DNA of 64,000 nt from Anaeromyxobacter oryzae. GTDB taxonomy: Bacteria > Myxococcota > Myxococcia > Myxococcales > Anaeromyxobacteraceae. The stretch lies in assembly GCF_023169945.1 (NCBI RefSeq), contig NZ_AP025591.1, forward strand, positions 2,750,501 to 2,814,500. The letters are read 5' to 3'. The notes below the pieces were generated by a model, which saw only the letters and a program-made list of their open reading frames with translations, searched no databases and was not told the DNA's origin. Position numbers and translations under genes: made by a program. Positions 10,091-20,259 of the stretch are shown here, piece by piece; within the stretch, counting starts at the first letter, position 1, and every line of letters starts with the position of its first letter.

Positions 10091-10572
10091 GACGCGCCTC
10101 CCAGGAGCTTCCGCGCGCCCTCGAGGAACTTCGTGAGCCGCCGCTCGACCGTCTTGCGCGACACGCCGAGCGCGTCGGCGACCTCCTCGTGCGCCATCCC
10201 GTCGACGAGGACGCCCACCGCGACCGCCTGCGTCCGCTCGTCGAAGCGGGAGAGCACGGTGCTCGCGAGGTGCCGGTCCGGGAACGAGGAGGCGCCGTCG
10301 CTGGACGACACCTCGAACCCGTCGAGCGCCTCCTCGCCGCGCCGCACCTTGTTGCGGAGCTGGTTCAGGCAATGGTTCGTCGCGACCCGGTAGATCCAGG
10401 GGAGGACGATGCCCGGATCGTCGAGCCGCGCGATGTCCCGGACGAGCTTCACGAAGACCTCCTGCGTGGCGTCGCGAGCGGCCTCGCGATCCTTGAGGAG
10501 GCGCAGGCACCGCCGGTACACGGCGGGGCCGTACTGCCGATAGAGCTCCGCGGCTCTTTCGCGGTCCGTCAC
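10087..10572 (-). CDS. ECF RNA polymerase sigma factor
   Basis: A 161-residue sigma-70-family factor of the ECF type. Region 2 covers about 5-75 (AELYRQYGPAVYRRCLRLL, then ATQEVFVKLVRD). Region 4 covers about 105-155, with the helix-turn-helix HEEVADALGVSRKTVERRL. The GTG at 10572 is chosen because GGAGG lies just upstream on the minus strand; the frame stays open further upstream, but that part lacks family similarity. It heads the operon with the zinc-finger, caspase and RCC1 genes and probably controls their expression. Divergence from glnA leaves about 300 bp between them. Confidence 0.85.
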   Translation of the reverse strand: MTDRERAAELYRQYGPAVYRRCLRLLKDREAARDATQEVFVKLVRDIARLDDPGIVLPWIYRVATNHCLNQLRNKVRRGEEALDGFEVSSSDGASSFPDRHLASTVLSRFDERTQAVAVGVLVDGMAHEEVADALGVSRKTVERRLTKFLEGARKLLGGAS

Positions 10573-10710
10573 CCGGCCTCCGTCCCTGGAGACACCCGTT
10601 GCTCGCTCGCTGGGACACCGCGCGCGCCGCTCCCTCGGGCGATGTCGATCCGGGGGTAAGCATCGCCTGCGCGCTCGGCTGTCCCCCGGGGACGGGCGCC
10701 CCACCCGAGG

Positions 10711-10727
10711 TGCCCGGAACTCGGGCA
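10711..10727. promoter_or_regulatory. Candidate NtrC operator upstream of glnA
   Basis: TGCCCG-GAACT-CGGGCA has the TGC-N11-GCA symmetry and 17-bp size of NtrC sites. It lies about 90 bp upstream of the sigma-54 promoter at 10800-10815, a normal enhancer distance. Its arms equal those of the repeat at 6193-6209. Binding is inferred. Confidence 0.45.
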
Positions 10728-10799
10728 GCAAGTGACCGCTTTACAGGCAGGCAACCCCTCGGAGAATCGCGGATTTGCGCTGCCGCGGGGGTTCCGCAG

Positions 10800-10815
10800 T
10801 GGCATGTGCCGTGCT
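10800..10815 (+). promoter_or_regulatory. Sigma-54 promoter of glnA
   Basis: TGGCATGTGCCGTGCT matches TGGCAC-N5-TTGCW with two differences and exact GG-to-GC spacing. Transcription would start near 10826, leaving a 45-base leader that contains GGAG-type ribosome sequences just before the glnA ATG. Confidence 0.7.
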
Positions 10816-10870
10816 ATCTCGACCCGCACCAACCCGCTCCCTCATTTCCGGAGATTGGAGACCCGTCGCG

Positions 10871-12295
<1,425 letters not shown>

Positions 12296-12324
12296 TCGAA
12301 GCCGGAGCAGCTCTGGCCTTCACG

Positions 12325-12356
12325 ACGGCCGCCCGCGAGGGCGGCCGTTTTCATTT
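12325..12356 (+). terminator. glnA intrinsic terminator
   Basis: A 10-bp perfect stem, ACGGCCGCCC (12325-12334) with GGGCGGCCGT (12339-12348), tetraloop GCGA, followed by TTTCATTT. Confidence 0.85.
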
Positions 12357-12385
12357 CTCCCGGACGTCTGGTATTCCGGATTCCC

Positions 12386-13639
12386 TTGACCCACCGGGAC
12401 AGATTCCGCGCCGCGGTGGGCGGCCTTCCGCCGGTCTTCTGGACCCTCTGGACCGGCATGCTGCTGAACCGGCTCGCGAGCTTCGTCGCGACCTTCCTCG
12501 CCCTCTACCTCACCCAGGAGAGGGGCTTCACCATCGCCGAGGCGGGGCGGGTCGTCGCGCTCTACGGCGTCGGCATCACCGTCGCCGGGCCCATCGGCGG
12601 GTCGCTCGCGGATCGCGTGGGCCGGCGGTTCACGATGCTGCTCGGCCTCGTGCTCGGCTCCGCTTCGGTGGCCGCGCTCGGCTTCACCCGCGACCCGACC
12701 GCGCTCGCGTTCCTCGCCTTCCTCGCCGCGGCGACCGGCGAGCTCTACCGCCCGGCGGTGAACGCCGCGGTCGCCGACGTCGTGCCGCCGGCGGACCGGC
12801 GCCGCGCGTTCGGGCTCATCTACTGGGCGGTGAACCTCGGCTGGGCGCTCGGGCTCGCCTTCGCGGGGGTCGTGGCGCAGCGGTCGATCGTGGCGCTGTT
12901 CCTCCTCGACGCGGCGACCACGCTCGCCTTCGCCTTCGTCATCGTCGCCCGCGTCCCCGAGACCCGGCCCGCGGGGCTCCCGCGGCACCCGCCGCTCGAG
13001 GGGCTCCTCCGCGTCTTCAAGGACGGGCCGTACGTCGCGTTCCTCTTCCTGAACCTCGCCGCGCTCGTCGTCTTCACCCAGTTCCAGCTGGCCGCGCCGC
13101 TCGACATGGCCGCGCACGGCGTCGGGCCCTCGACGTTCTCGTTCCTCATGGCGCTGAACGGCGTGGGGGTGGTGCTGCTGCAGCCGACGCTCGCGCCCCA
13201 GCTCCGGCGGTTCGACGGCGCGCACCTGCTCGCCGCGTCGGTGCTCCTCTTCGGCCTCGGGTTCGGGGTGAACGCGCTCGGCGGGAGCCTCCCGCTCTAC
13301 GTCCTCGGCGTGGTGCTCTGGACGGTCGGCGAGGTGGTCGGGTTCCCGGTCGCCTCGGCGCTGGTGTCGGACCTCGCCCCGCCGGAGCTCCGCGGCCGGT
13401 ACCAGGGCGCCTTCTCGATGACCTGGGGTCTCGCCTTCACCCTCTCGCCGATCTTCGGGGGCGAGCTGCTCGAGCGCTTCGGCGGGCCGACGCTCTGGCT
13501 CTCCTGCCTCGGCGTCGGGGGCGCGGTCGCGATCGGGCACCTCCTCGCGGCCCCGCCGCGGCGGCGGCGGCTCGCGGCGCTCGGCGTCGCGGCGCCGGAC
13601 GAGGCCGAGGCGTCCGGTGCCGCCGCGCCGGAGGCGTGA
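12386..13639 (+). CDS. MFS transporter (MdtH-like drug exporter type)
   Basis: A 417-residue protein with about 12 membrane segments. The MFS loop motif GGSLADRVGRR follows helix 2 (about 72-82). The opening FWTLWTGMLLNRLASFVATFLALYL and the later YRPAVNAAVADVVPP resemble MdtH-type efflux proteins. The TTG start at 12386 is used because it supplies the first helix; the next Met would cut into it. The C-terminal tail is Ala- and Glu-rich. The substrate is unknown. It lies 30 bp after the glnA terminator, so it has its own promoter or depends on read-through. Confidence 0.85.
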   Translation: MTHRDRFRAAVGGLPPVFWTLWTGMLLNRLASFVATFLALYLTQERGFTIAEAGRVVALYGVGITVAGPIGGSLADRVGRRFTMLLGLVLGSASVAALGFTRDPTALAFLAFLAAATGELYRPAVNAAVADVVPPADRRRAFGLIYWAVNLGWALGLAFAGVVAQRSIVALFLLDAATTLAFAFVIVARVPETRPAGLPRHPPLEGLLRVFKDGPYVAFLFLNLAALVVFTQFQLAAPLDMAAHGVGPSTFSFLMALNGVGVVLLQPTLAPQLRRFDGAHLLAASVLLFGLGFGVNALGGSLPLYVLGVVLWTVGEVVGFPVASALVSDLAPPELRGRYQGAFSMTWGLAFTLSPIFGGELLERFGGPTLWLSCLGVGGAVAIGHLLAAPPRRRRLAALGVAAPDEAEASGAAAPEA

Positions 13640-13716
13640 CGGGCGACCGTCCGCCCGCTCCGCGCGGCGCACGGCGCGGTCCGTTCGCACCATGGGGCGG
13701 AGAAGAGGAGGGTCGC

Positions 13717-14838
13717 ATGACCTCGCCCCGCACCGTCCTCGCAGGGCTCGCCGACGAGCTCGCGCGCGAGCGCCCCCACGTCGCTCCGCGGTCCGAGCCG
13801 TATGCCCGGGCGCTCGACCTCCTGCCCGGCGTGCTGGACGGCGCGGAGGGCCGGTTCGTCGCGGCCGCGTGGGAGCACCGGACGTTCTTCGCCTGGTACG
13901 ACCGCCCGCTCCTGCTCCTCGCGGCGCTCCGCGCCGACGCGCGGGCGGAGGGGCCGGGCCACCCGCTCTACGAGGGCTTCGCCTCGCCGGAGCCGCGCGC
14001 GGAGGCGGTCACGGCGGAGGCCCTGCGGGCCGGGCTCGCCCCCGAGCGGGAGCGGGTCTACGACGCGCTCGCGCACCGCGGCGTCTCGACGAACGAGACC
14101 GCCCGCGCGGTGGCGTGGCTCTGGCCGGCCGCGCTCGCCGGCGCGTCGTCCGGGGGCCGGGCGCTCGCCCTCGCAGACGTCGGCGCGAGCGCCGGACTGA
14201 ACCTCGTCGCCGACGCGCTCCCCGACCTCTGGACGTTCCAGGACGGCGCGCCGGTCGAGACGGCCCGCGGCGTGCGGGCGGTCGCGCGGCTCGGGCTCGA
14301 CTCGGCCCCGCTCGACGCGCTCCGCGCGGAGGACCAGGAATGGCTCCGCGCCTGCGTCTGGCCGGGCGAGGGGGAGCGCGCCGCGCGGCTCGAGGAGGCG
14401 CTCGCCGCGTTCGCGGCGGCGCGCGCGCGCCCGGATGCGCCGGTGCTCGTGCCCATCGCTGCGCGGAACGTCCCCGCGCGCCTCGACCTGCTCTGCGCGG
14501 CGCAGCCCGGCGCGCTGGTCCTCGCCTACCAGACGTTGCTCCGCGACTTCCTCGAGCCGACCGAGCGCGCCGAGTACGAGGCGGGCATGTCCGAGTGGCT
14601 CTCCACGCATCCGTCGGGGCAGGCGCTCTGGGTCGAGCTCGAGGCGGGCCCGGCCGGTCGCCACGGCGACGAGGCCGCGGAGCTGATCGCGCACGTGCGC
14701 GGCCCCGACGGCCGGGTCCGCGCCCTCGCGCTGGCGCGCTGCGGGTTCCACCCCCGGCGCCTCGTCCGGGACGAGCACGCGGTCGGGGAGCTCCGTACCC
14801 TGGCCGGGCCGCAGGCAGCGGTGTCGCTCGGCGCCTGA
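13717..14838 (+). CDS. DUF2332 family protein
   Basis: A 373-residue soluble protein matching the DUF2332 family, whose biochemical role is not established. Recognisable parts are the WEHRTFFAWYDRPLLLLAAL segment near 50, LADVGASAGLNLVAD near 152 (a glycine-rich loop of the methyltransferase kind), and a final domain with LARCGFHPRRLVRDEH. The loop suggests a Rossmann-like nucleotide or SAM fold, but no family member is characterised to my knowledge. The ATG at 13717 has AGGAGG a few bases upstream. It follows the MFS gene by 77 bp on the same strand. Confidence 0.7.
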   Translation: MTSPRTVLAGLADELARERPHVAPRSEPYARALDLLPGVLDGAEGRFVAAAWEHRTFFAWYDRPLLLLAALRADARAEGPGHPLYEGFASPEPRAEAVTAEALRAGLAPERERVYDALAHRGVSTNETARAVAWLWPAALAGASSGGRALALADVGASAGLNLVADALPDLWTFQDGAPVETARGVRAVARLGLDSAPLDALRAEDQEWLRACVWPGEGERAARLEEALAAFAAARARPDAPVLVPIAARNVPARLDLLCAAQPGALVLAYQTLLRDFLEPTERAEYEAGMSEWLSTHPSGQALWVELEAGPAGRHGDEAAELIAHVRGPDGRVRALALARCGFHPRRLVRDEHAVGELRTLAGPQAAVSLGA

Positions 14839-14850
14839 TATCCTGTCGCC

Positions 14851-15507
14851 ATGCGCGTCGGGACGACGCTCCGCGCGGCGGCGGCAGCCGCCGGCCTCGC
14901 GCTCGCGGCGCGGGCGGGCGCCGACCCGGCCTGGTCGATCCGCGTCCTCGGCGGCGGCGCCTGGAGCCCTCGCACGCGGCTCGACGTGGAGCAGAACGGC
15001 GAGCCCGACATCCGGGTCCAGGCCAGCTGGGATCACAAGCCGTTCGAGGCGCCGCTCTACTGGGTGGTCGGATTCGCCCGCCGGAACCGCGGGCGCGAGT
15101 GGTCGCTCGAGCTCATCCACGACAAGCTCTACCTCGAGAATCCGCCGCCCGAGGTGCAGGAGTTCACGCTCTCCCACGGCTGGAACCTGCTCCTCGCCGG
15201 GTACGGCTACGAGGTCCAGCCCGGGCTCTGGATCCGGGGCGGAGCGGGCCCCGTGATCAGCCACCCCGAGAACATCGTCCGCGGCCGGACGAACGTCCAG
15301 AACACGGGGGTCGACGGCTACCACCTCTCCGGCGCTGCGCTCTGGGCCGGGCTCGAGGAGCGGATCTCCTTCTGGCGCATGGAGGTCATCCTCGGCGTGC
15401 GCGGCACGGCCGCGTACGCGGAGGTGCCGATCGCGGGCGGCTTCGCCCGCGTGCCGAACCTCGCGTTCCACGCGAACCTGGGGCTCGCGTTCGACCTGGT
15501 CCGCTGA
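14851..15507 (+). CDS. Exported beta-barrel-like protein, unknown function
   Basis: A 218-residue protein starting with a signal peptide (residues 1-25, cut near ARAGADP). The mature part alternates aromatic and polar residues in strand-like runs (PLYWVVGFARR, WSLELIHDKLYLEN, WIRGGAGPVISHPE, FHANLGLAFDLVR), as expected of an eight-strand outer-membrane barrel. It resembles the acyloxyacyl hydrolase/PagL-like or OmpW-like barrel shape, but no catalytic motif was identified. It follows the DUF2332 gene by 12 bp and may be co-transcribed with it. Confidence 0.6.
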   Translation: MRVGTTLRAAAAAAGLALAARAGADPAWSIRVLGGGAWSPRTRLDVEQNGEPDIRVQASWDHKPFEAPLYWVVGFARRNRGREWSLELIHDKLYLENPPPEVQEFTLSHGWNLLLAGYGYEVQPGLWIRGGAGPVISHPENIVRGRTNVQNTGVDGYHLSGAALWAGLEERISFWRMEVILGVRGTAAYAEVPIAGGFARVPNLAFHANLGLAFDLVR

Positions 15508-15527
15508 GCGAGGCGACGCGCTCGGAT

Positions 15528-15576
15528 CCGTTCGTCCTGGGCGTGCGGCCCGAAGCGCCGCGGACTCGACGGGCGC
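15528..15576 (-). repeat. Dispersed palindromic element, copy 3 (degenerate)
   Basis: Reads TCCGTTCGTCCTGGGCGTG ... GGACTCGACGGGC, the reverse orientation of the copy at 8-57. It fills the 71-bp gap between two convergent genes, where its hairpin could act as a transcription barrier for both. Confidence 0.65.
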
Positions 15577-15578
15577 CG

Positions 15579-16325
15579 CTACATCGACAGCCCGCCGTCC
15601 ACGTCCACGCAGCGCCCGTCGAAGTAGTCGCACTCGAAGACGAAGCGGACCGCCCGCCAGACGTCCTCGGGGACCCCGACGCGCCCGACGGGCACCGCCG
15701 CGACGAGGGCGTCGCGCGCCTTCTGGTTCATCCCCTGCGTCATCGGCGTCTCGATCATGCCGGGCGCGACGGCGCCGACGCGGATCCCGAGCGGCGCGAA
15801 TTCCCGCGCCCAGGTGACGGTGTTCGCGGCGAGCGCGGCCTTCGCGGCGACGTAGCTCGACTGCCCCCGGTTCCCGTGCCGGGCGATCGACGAGATGTTC
15901 ACGACGACGCCGGGCCGCGCGCCGGCGCGCGCCATCCAGGCGGCCACCTCGCGGACCATCCGCGTCGCGCCGGTGAGGTTCACGGCGATGACGGCGTCGA
16001 AGTCTGCGTCGGAGAGGGTCTGGACCTCGCCCGACGCCCGGTCCTTCTTCACGAGCAGGCCGTCGCGGATGATCCCGGCGTTGTTCACGAGGCCGTTCAG
16101 GCCGCCCATCGCCCCGGCCGCCCAGGCGACGAAGGCGCGCGCGTCCTCCGGGCTCGTCACGTCGAGGCGGCGGCGGTGGACGCCCTGGGGCAGCTCGGCG
16201 AGGCCCGCCTCGTTCACGTCGCCCACGGCGACCTGGGCGCCGGCCTCGTGGAGCCGCCGCGCGAAGTGGGCGCCCATCCCCTGCGCGCCGCCCGTCACGA
16301 TCACCTTCAGGTCCCGGAGCTCCAT
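15579..16325 (-). CDS. Short-chain dehydrogenase/reductase
   Basis: A 248-residue classical SDR. The cofactor loop TGGAQGMG (residues 11-18) and NNAG (about 81-84) are present. The catalytic Ser, Tyr and Lys lie in NISSIARHGNRGQSSYVAAK. The C-terminal VDVDGGLSM is typical of FabG and 3-hydroxyacyl-CoA dehydrogenase groups. An Asp after the second strand (VGDVNEA) favours NAD over NADP. It stands alone on the minus strand and the substrate cannot be told from context. Confidence 0.85.
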   Translation of the reverse strand: MELRDLKVIVTGGAQGMGAHFARRLHEAGAQVAVGDVNEAGLAELPQGVHRRRLDVTSPEDARAFVAWAAGAMGGLNGLVNNAGIIRDGLLVKKDRASGEVQTLSDADFDAVIAVNLTGATRMVREVAAWMARAGARPGVVVNISSIARHGNRGQSSYVAAKAALAANTVTWAREFAPLGIRVGAVAPGMIETPMTQGMNQKARDALVAAVPVGRVGVPEDVWRAVRFVFECDYFDGRCVDVDGGLSM

Positions 16326-16721
16326 CGCGCCTCCCTCGCGCCGTCAGGCGGCGCGTGCGGAGATGATGCGGCGGAGAGCGGCGCGCGGGGCGCTCCCGGG
16401 TGGGGCGATCCCGCCGCCCGGCGCTGCCCACGTCGGTCCGAGGCCCCTCGGCTCCGAGACTGGAGCAGTCGCAGGCTAGCCATCGGGGGCTGAACGCGCC
16501 GACCACGTACGAGCACGCGCGCATGGTGTCCTCCGGTGGCGGCTGGCACGCGCACGTCCCGTATCACTATTCGTGACGTGCCCGGCTCGTCGACATCACC
16601 GAAGGTGATCGACGGCCGGGTTCCCGAGAACCCGCCGCCGCCCCCGCCGTAGGCTCCACAACCACATTGCGAGACGTTTTCCATCCGTGCGAGCGTCCGC
16701 CGCCGGGAGGGTCCACCATCC
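16326..16721. other. Intergenic region between divergent genes
   Basis: These 396 bases separate the divergent SDR and propeller-lipoprotein genes. I see no gene, no copy of the palindromic element and no convincing promoter. TGGCAC at 16544-16549 lacks the matching -12 element. Confidence 0.5.
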
Positions 16722-18674
16722 ATGCTCGCTCGCACGGCGTCCGCGCTCGCGCTCGCGTCACTCCTCTTCGCCTGCAGCCCCGGCGGCGGTCCGACTGGGA
16801 CGACTGGGCCGACCGGGCCGACCGGTCCGACGGCGGCGTGCGGCGCGTGCCCCGCCGGGCAGACCTGCGGCGGCGGCGGAGTCCCGTCGCGGTGCGGGAC
16901 GCTCGTGCCGGTGTGCAGCGACGGCTGGTGCTGGTCCACGCCGCTCCCGCAGGGCAACGATCTCCGCGCGGTGTTCGCGCGGTCGACGACGGACGTGTTC
17001 GCGGTCGGCGAGCAGGGGACGATCCTGCACTGGACCGGCGACCGGCTCGAGGCGATGCCGAGCCCGACGCGGCGGACCCTGAACGGCGTGTGGGGCACCG
17101 CGACGGGCACCGACGTCTGGGCGGTCGGCGAGGACTCGGTGATCCTCCGCTACGACGGGACGAGCTGGAAGGTGGAGCAGGACGCGGTGATCGAGGTGAC
17201 GGGCACCGACCTGCTCGCCGTGTTCGGGACGGGCGCCGGCGACGTCTGGGCGGTCGGCGAGTCCGGCCGGGTCCTCCACCGCGGCGCGGCGGGGACCTGG
17301 ACGGTGCAGCGCCCGGGCGGTGCCGACACGACATTGCTCGCCGTGTGGACGAGCGGCCCGGGCGACGTCTGGATCGTCGCCGGCTCGATCGCGCCGCCGA
17401 CGCTGCTCCACTGGGACGGCTCCACGTGGTCGAGCCGGGCGCTGCCGGACGACGGCTATGCGGTATGGGGCACGGGGCGGAACGACGTGTGGGTGGTGGG
17501 GCCGGACGGCATCTGGGGCGGGCTCGCCTATCACTACGACGGGACGACCTGGACCACGAAGGGCGCCTCCGGCGTCGGCCGCTCGCTCTCGGGCACGGGC
17601 CCGACGGACATCTGGGCGGTCGACGGGAGCCGGTTCCTGCGGCACTGGGACGGCACGCAGTGGACGGAGGTGAAGCTGCCCGTCGACGCGCAGGGGGTCG
17701 GCGCCGTCGCGGCGGCGGCGCGGGATGCGGTCTGGGCCGTCGGCCTGAACGGCGGGATCTGGTACTACGACGGCGCCGCCTGGGCGCCCGTGTCGAGCAG
17801 CCAGCGCGGGACGACCGAGAGCTTCTCCGCGATCTCCGGCGCCGGGGGCGAGGTGTGGGCGGTGGGCGCGTCGCTGGTCGCGCGGTACAACGGGGTGCGC
17901 TGGAGCCTCGATCGGACGGCGCGCGCGCGGGACGTCTGGGCGGTGGCGGCGAACGACGTGTGGCTCGCGGCGGCGGGTACGCCGTCCCGCCTGCTTCGCT
18001 GGAGCGGGACCTCGATCGAGACCGCGCTCGACGCCGCGGCCCAGCCGGCGCTGAACATCGGCGAGCTGAAGGTGGTCTGGGCAGGCGCCGACGGCGAGGT
18101 GTGGGCGTTCGCGGAGAGCGGCAAGGCGCTGCACCGCACCGCGAGCGGCTGGGGGGTGGTCGACGTCCCGGCGCAGGTCCCCGCGCTCTGGAGCGTCGCC
18201 GACCTCACCGGGAGCAGCGGCGACCTCTACCTCGCGGGGAACGTCACCCTCCACTGGGACGGCGTGAGCTGGGCGGAGCTCCCCGGCGATCCGGGCAACT
18301 CGTACGGCGCCTTCCGCGGCGCGGATCTCTGGGTGACCGCGTACTCCGGGGTCCACCAGGTCTCCGGGGCGACCTGGACGCAGCGGCTCCCGGACGAGGC
18401 CGCCTGGCCCGGCGCGATCGCCGGGATCGCGCCCTCCGACGTCTACGTGTCCGCGACCCGGGGCTGGACCGACGTGCCGGGCGGCAACGGGTGGCTCCTC
18501 GGCGCGGACGTCCTGCGCTGGGACGGCGCCGCCTTCCAGCACACGCATCCGCCGGTCGCGGCCGTGTCCGCGCTCTGGGCTCACCCGGCCGGGAACGGGT
18601 TCGACGCCGTGCGCGCCTGGGCGCTCGCGTCGACCCAGCTCCACGCGGGCGGCGTGCTCGTGCGCGCGCCCTGA
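16722..18674 (+). CDS. Beta-propeller lipoprotein with collagen-like linker
   Basis: A 650-residue lipoprotein. The signal peptide ends in the lipobox LLFAC (Cys18). A short collagen-like stretch of Gly-x-Thr triplets (TGPTGPTGPT) and a Cys-rich knot (CGACPAGQTC) follow. The rest is more than ten repeats around DVWAVGE ... LHWDGTSW, the pattern of secreted BNR/WD-like propellers common in myxobacteria. It should sit on the outer membrane or cell surface. No enzymatic motif is seen. It is monocistronic and convergent with livF, with only 26 bp between stops. Confidence 0.8.
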   Translation: MLARTASALALASLLFACSPGGGPTGTTGPTGPTGPTAACGACPAGQTCGGGGVPSRCGTLVPVCSDGWCWSTPLPQGNDLRAVFARSTTDVFAVGEQGTILHWTGDRLEAMPSPTRRTLNGVWGTATGTDVWAVGEDSVILRYDGTSWKVEQDAVIEVTGTDLLAVFGTGAGDVWAVGESGRVLHRGAAGTWTVQRPGGADTTLLAVWTSGPGDVWIVAGSIAPPTLLHWDGSTWSSRALPDDGYAVWGTGRNDVWVVGPDGIWGGLAYHYDGTTWTTKGASGVGRSLSGTGPTDIWAVDGSRFLRHWDGTQWTEVKLPVDAQGVGAVAAAARDAVWAVGLNGGIWYYDGAAWAPVSSSQRGTTESFSAISGAGGEVWAVGASLVARYNGVRWSLDRTARARDVWAVAANDVWLAAAGTPSRLLRWSGTSIETALDAAAQPALNIGELKVVWAGADGEVWAFAESGKALHRTASGWGVVDVPAQVPALWSVADLTGSSGDLYLAGNVTLHWDGVSWAELPGDPGNSYGAFRGADLWVTAYSGVHQVSGATWTQRLPDEAAWPGAIAGIAPSDVYVSATRGWTDVPGGNGWLLGADVLRWDGAAFQHTHPPVAAVSALWAHPAGNGFDAVRAWALASTQLHAGGVLVRAP

Positions 18675-18700
18675 CCGCGGCCCGCGCGCCGGGCTCGTCG

Positions 18701-19417
18701 TCACTCGCCCAGGTACGCCTTCCGCACCTCGGGCGAGGCGAGCAGCTCCTTGCCGGTCCCCGTCATGACCACCGTGCCGGTCTCGAGCACGTAGCCGCGG
18801 TGCGCGAGCTGGAGCGCCTTGTGCGCGTTCTGCTCCACGAGGAGGAGCGCGACCCCGCTCTCGTTCACCTCGCGGAGCACCGAGAAGATCTTCTCGACGA
18901 CCTGCGGGGCGAGCCCGAGCGACGGCTCGTCGAGGAGCATCAGCTTCGGCCGGCTCATGAGGGCGCGGGCCACGGCGAGCATCTGCTGCTCGCCCCCGGA
19001 GAGCGTGCCGGCGACCTGGCTCCGCCGCTCCTTCAGGATCGGGAAGAGGTCGTAGGCGCGCTTCGCGTCCGCGGCGATGCCGGCGCGATCCCTGCGGAGG
19101 TAGGCGCCGAGCTCGAGGTTCTCCTCGACGGTGAGGTTCAGGAAGATCCCGCGCCCCTCGGGCGCGTGGGCGATCCCGCGGGCGACGAGCTCGTGCGAGG
19201 CGAGCCGGGTCACGTCGTCGCCCTGGAACCAGACCGCGCCCGCGCTCGGGCGCAGCATCTTCGAGACCGCGCGGAGCGTGGTCGTCTTGCCGGCGCCGTT
19301 CGCGCCGATGAGGGCGACGACCTCGCCGGCGGGGACCTCGAGGGAGATGCCGCGGATCGCCTCGATCGCGCCGTAGTGCACCTTGAGGTCCTTCACCTCC
19401 AGGATCGGGGTCGTCAT
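18701..19417 (-). CDS. livF: Branched-chain amino acid ABC transporter ATP-binding protein LivF
   Basis: A 238-residue ATPase. Walker A is GANGAGKTT (about 38-46), the signature LSGGEQQMLAVARALM and Walker B LMLLDEPSLGLAP. LivF-type features include GIAHAPEGRGIF and the C-terminal YLGE. It is the last gene of the liv operon, and its ATG overlaps the livG stop (ATGA). It powers uptake with LivG. Confidence 0.95.
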   Translation of the reverse strand: MTTPILEVKDLKVHYGAIEAIRGISLEVPAGEVVALIGANGAGKTTTLRAVSKMLRPSAGAVWFQGDDVTRLASHELVARGIAHAPEGRGIFLNLTVEENLELGAYLRRDRAGIAADAKRAYDLFPILKERRSQVAGTLSGGEQQMLAVARALMSRPKLMLLDEPSLGLAPQVVEKIFSVLREVNESGVALLLVEQNAHKALQLAHRGYVLETGTVVMTGTGKELLASPEVRKAYLGE

Positions 19418-20259
19418 GCGTCACCCCCCTCGCCCCGGACCCGTCCCTCCGGCACCGCGATCTTCTTCTCCTCGAGGTACGCGTCGCCGAGGTAGGCCTC
19501 GATGACCTTCGGGTCCTTCCGGATGGCCTCCGGCTTCCCCTCCGCGATGGTGACGCCGTGGTCGAGGACGAGGAGCCGCTCCGACACGCCCATCACGAGG
19601 CGCATGTCGTGTTCGATGACGAGGATCGCGATGCCGAACGAATCCCGGACCCCGCGGATGAGCCGCATGAGCTCGATCTTCTCCGCGGCGTTCATGCCGG
19701 CGGCGGGCTCGTCGAGGCAGAGGACCTTCGGGCCGGTGGCGAGCGCGCGGGCGATCTCGAGCCGGCGCTGCTCGCCGTACGGGAGGTTCTTCGCGATCTC
19801 GCCCGCGCGGTGCGCGAGCCCCATCACCGCGAGGTACTCCTCGGCGCGCGCGAGGATCCGCCCCTCCTCGGCGCGGTGGTGGCTCGTGAGGAAGAGCGCG
19901 TCGAAGAAGCCGGACGAGGCGCCGGCGTGGCAGGCGATCCGGACGTTGTCGAGCGCCGACAGCTCCTTGAAGAGCCGGATGTTCTGGAACGTGCGGGCGA
20001 CGCCGCGGGCGCAGATCTGGTGGGGCTTCTCCCCGTTCACCCGCGCGCCGGCGACGAGGACCTCGCCCTCGGACGGGACGTACACGCCGGTGAGCGCGTT
20101 GAAGGCGGTGGTCTTCCCGGCGCCGTTCGGGCCGATGAGGCCGACGAGCTCGCCCGGGCGCATGACGAGGTTGAAGTCGGAGAGCGCCTTGAGGCCGCCG
20201 AAGCGCATCGTGACGTGCGCCGCCTCGAGGGGGTTCGCGGGAGAGATCACGCGGTTCAC
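19414..20259 (-). CDS. livG: Branched-chain amino acid ABC transporter ATP-binding protein LivG
   Basis: A 281-residue ATPase with Walker A GPNGAGKTT, LivG-specific GVARTFQNIRLF, a variant signature LPYGEQRRLEIARAL and Walker B VLCLDEPAAGMN. The GTG at 20259 is chosen because GGAGG lies just upstream and it overlaps the livM stop (GTGA). The C terminus runs about 20 residues past the usual end (EEKKIAVPEGRVRGEGGDA). Confidence 0.95.
   Translation of the reverse strand: MNRVISPANPLEAAHVTMRFGGLKALSDFNLVMRPGELVGLIGPNGAGKTTAFNALTGVYVPSEGEVLVAGARVNGEKPHQICARGVARTFQNIRLFKELSALDNVRIACHAGASSGFFDALFLTSHHRAEEGRILARAEEYLAVMGLAHRAGEIAKNLPYGEQRRLEIARALATGPKVLCLDEPAAGMNAAEKIELMRLIRGVRDSFGIAILVIEHDMRLVMGVSERLLVLDHGVTIAEGKPEAIRKDPKVIEAYLGDAYLEEKKIAVPEGRVRGEGGDA

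Noticed and set aside
16544..16560. Sigma-54 promoter beginning TGGCAC upstream of the propeller lipoprotein gene
   Set aside because: The -12 GC element is missing at the required spacing.
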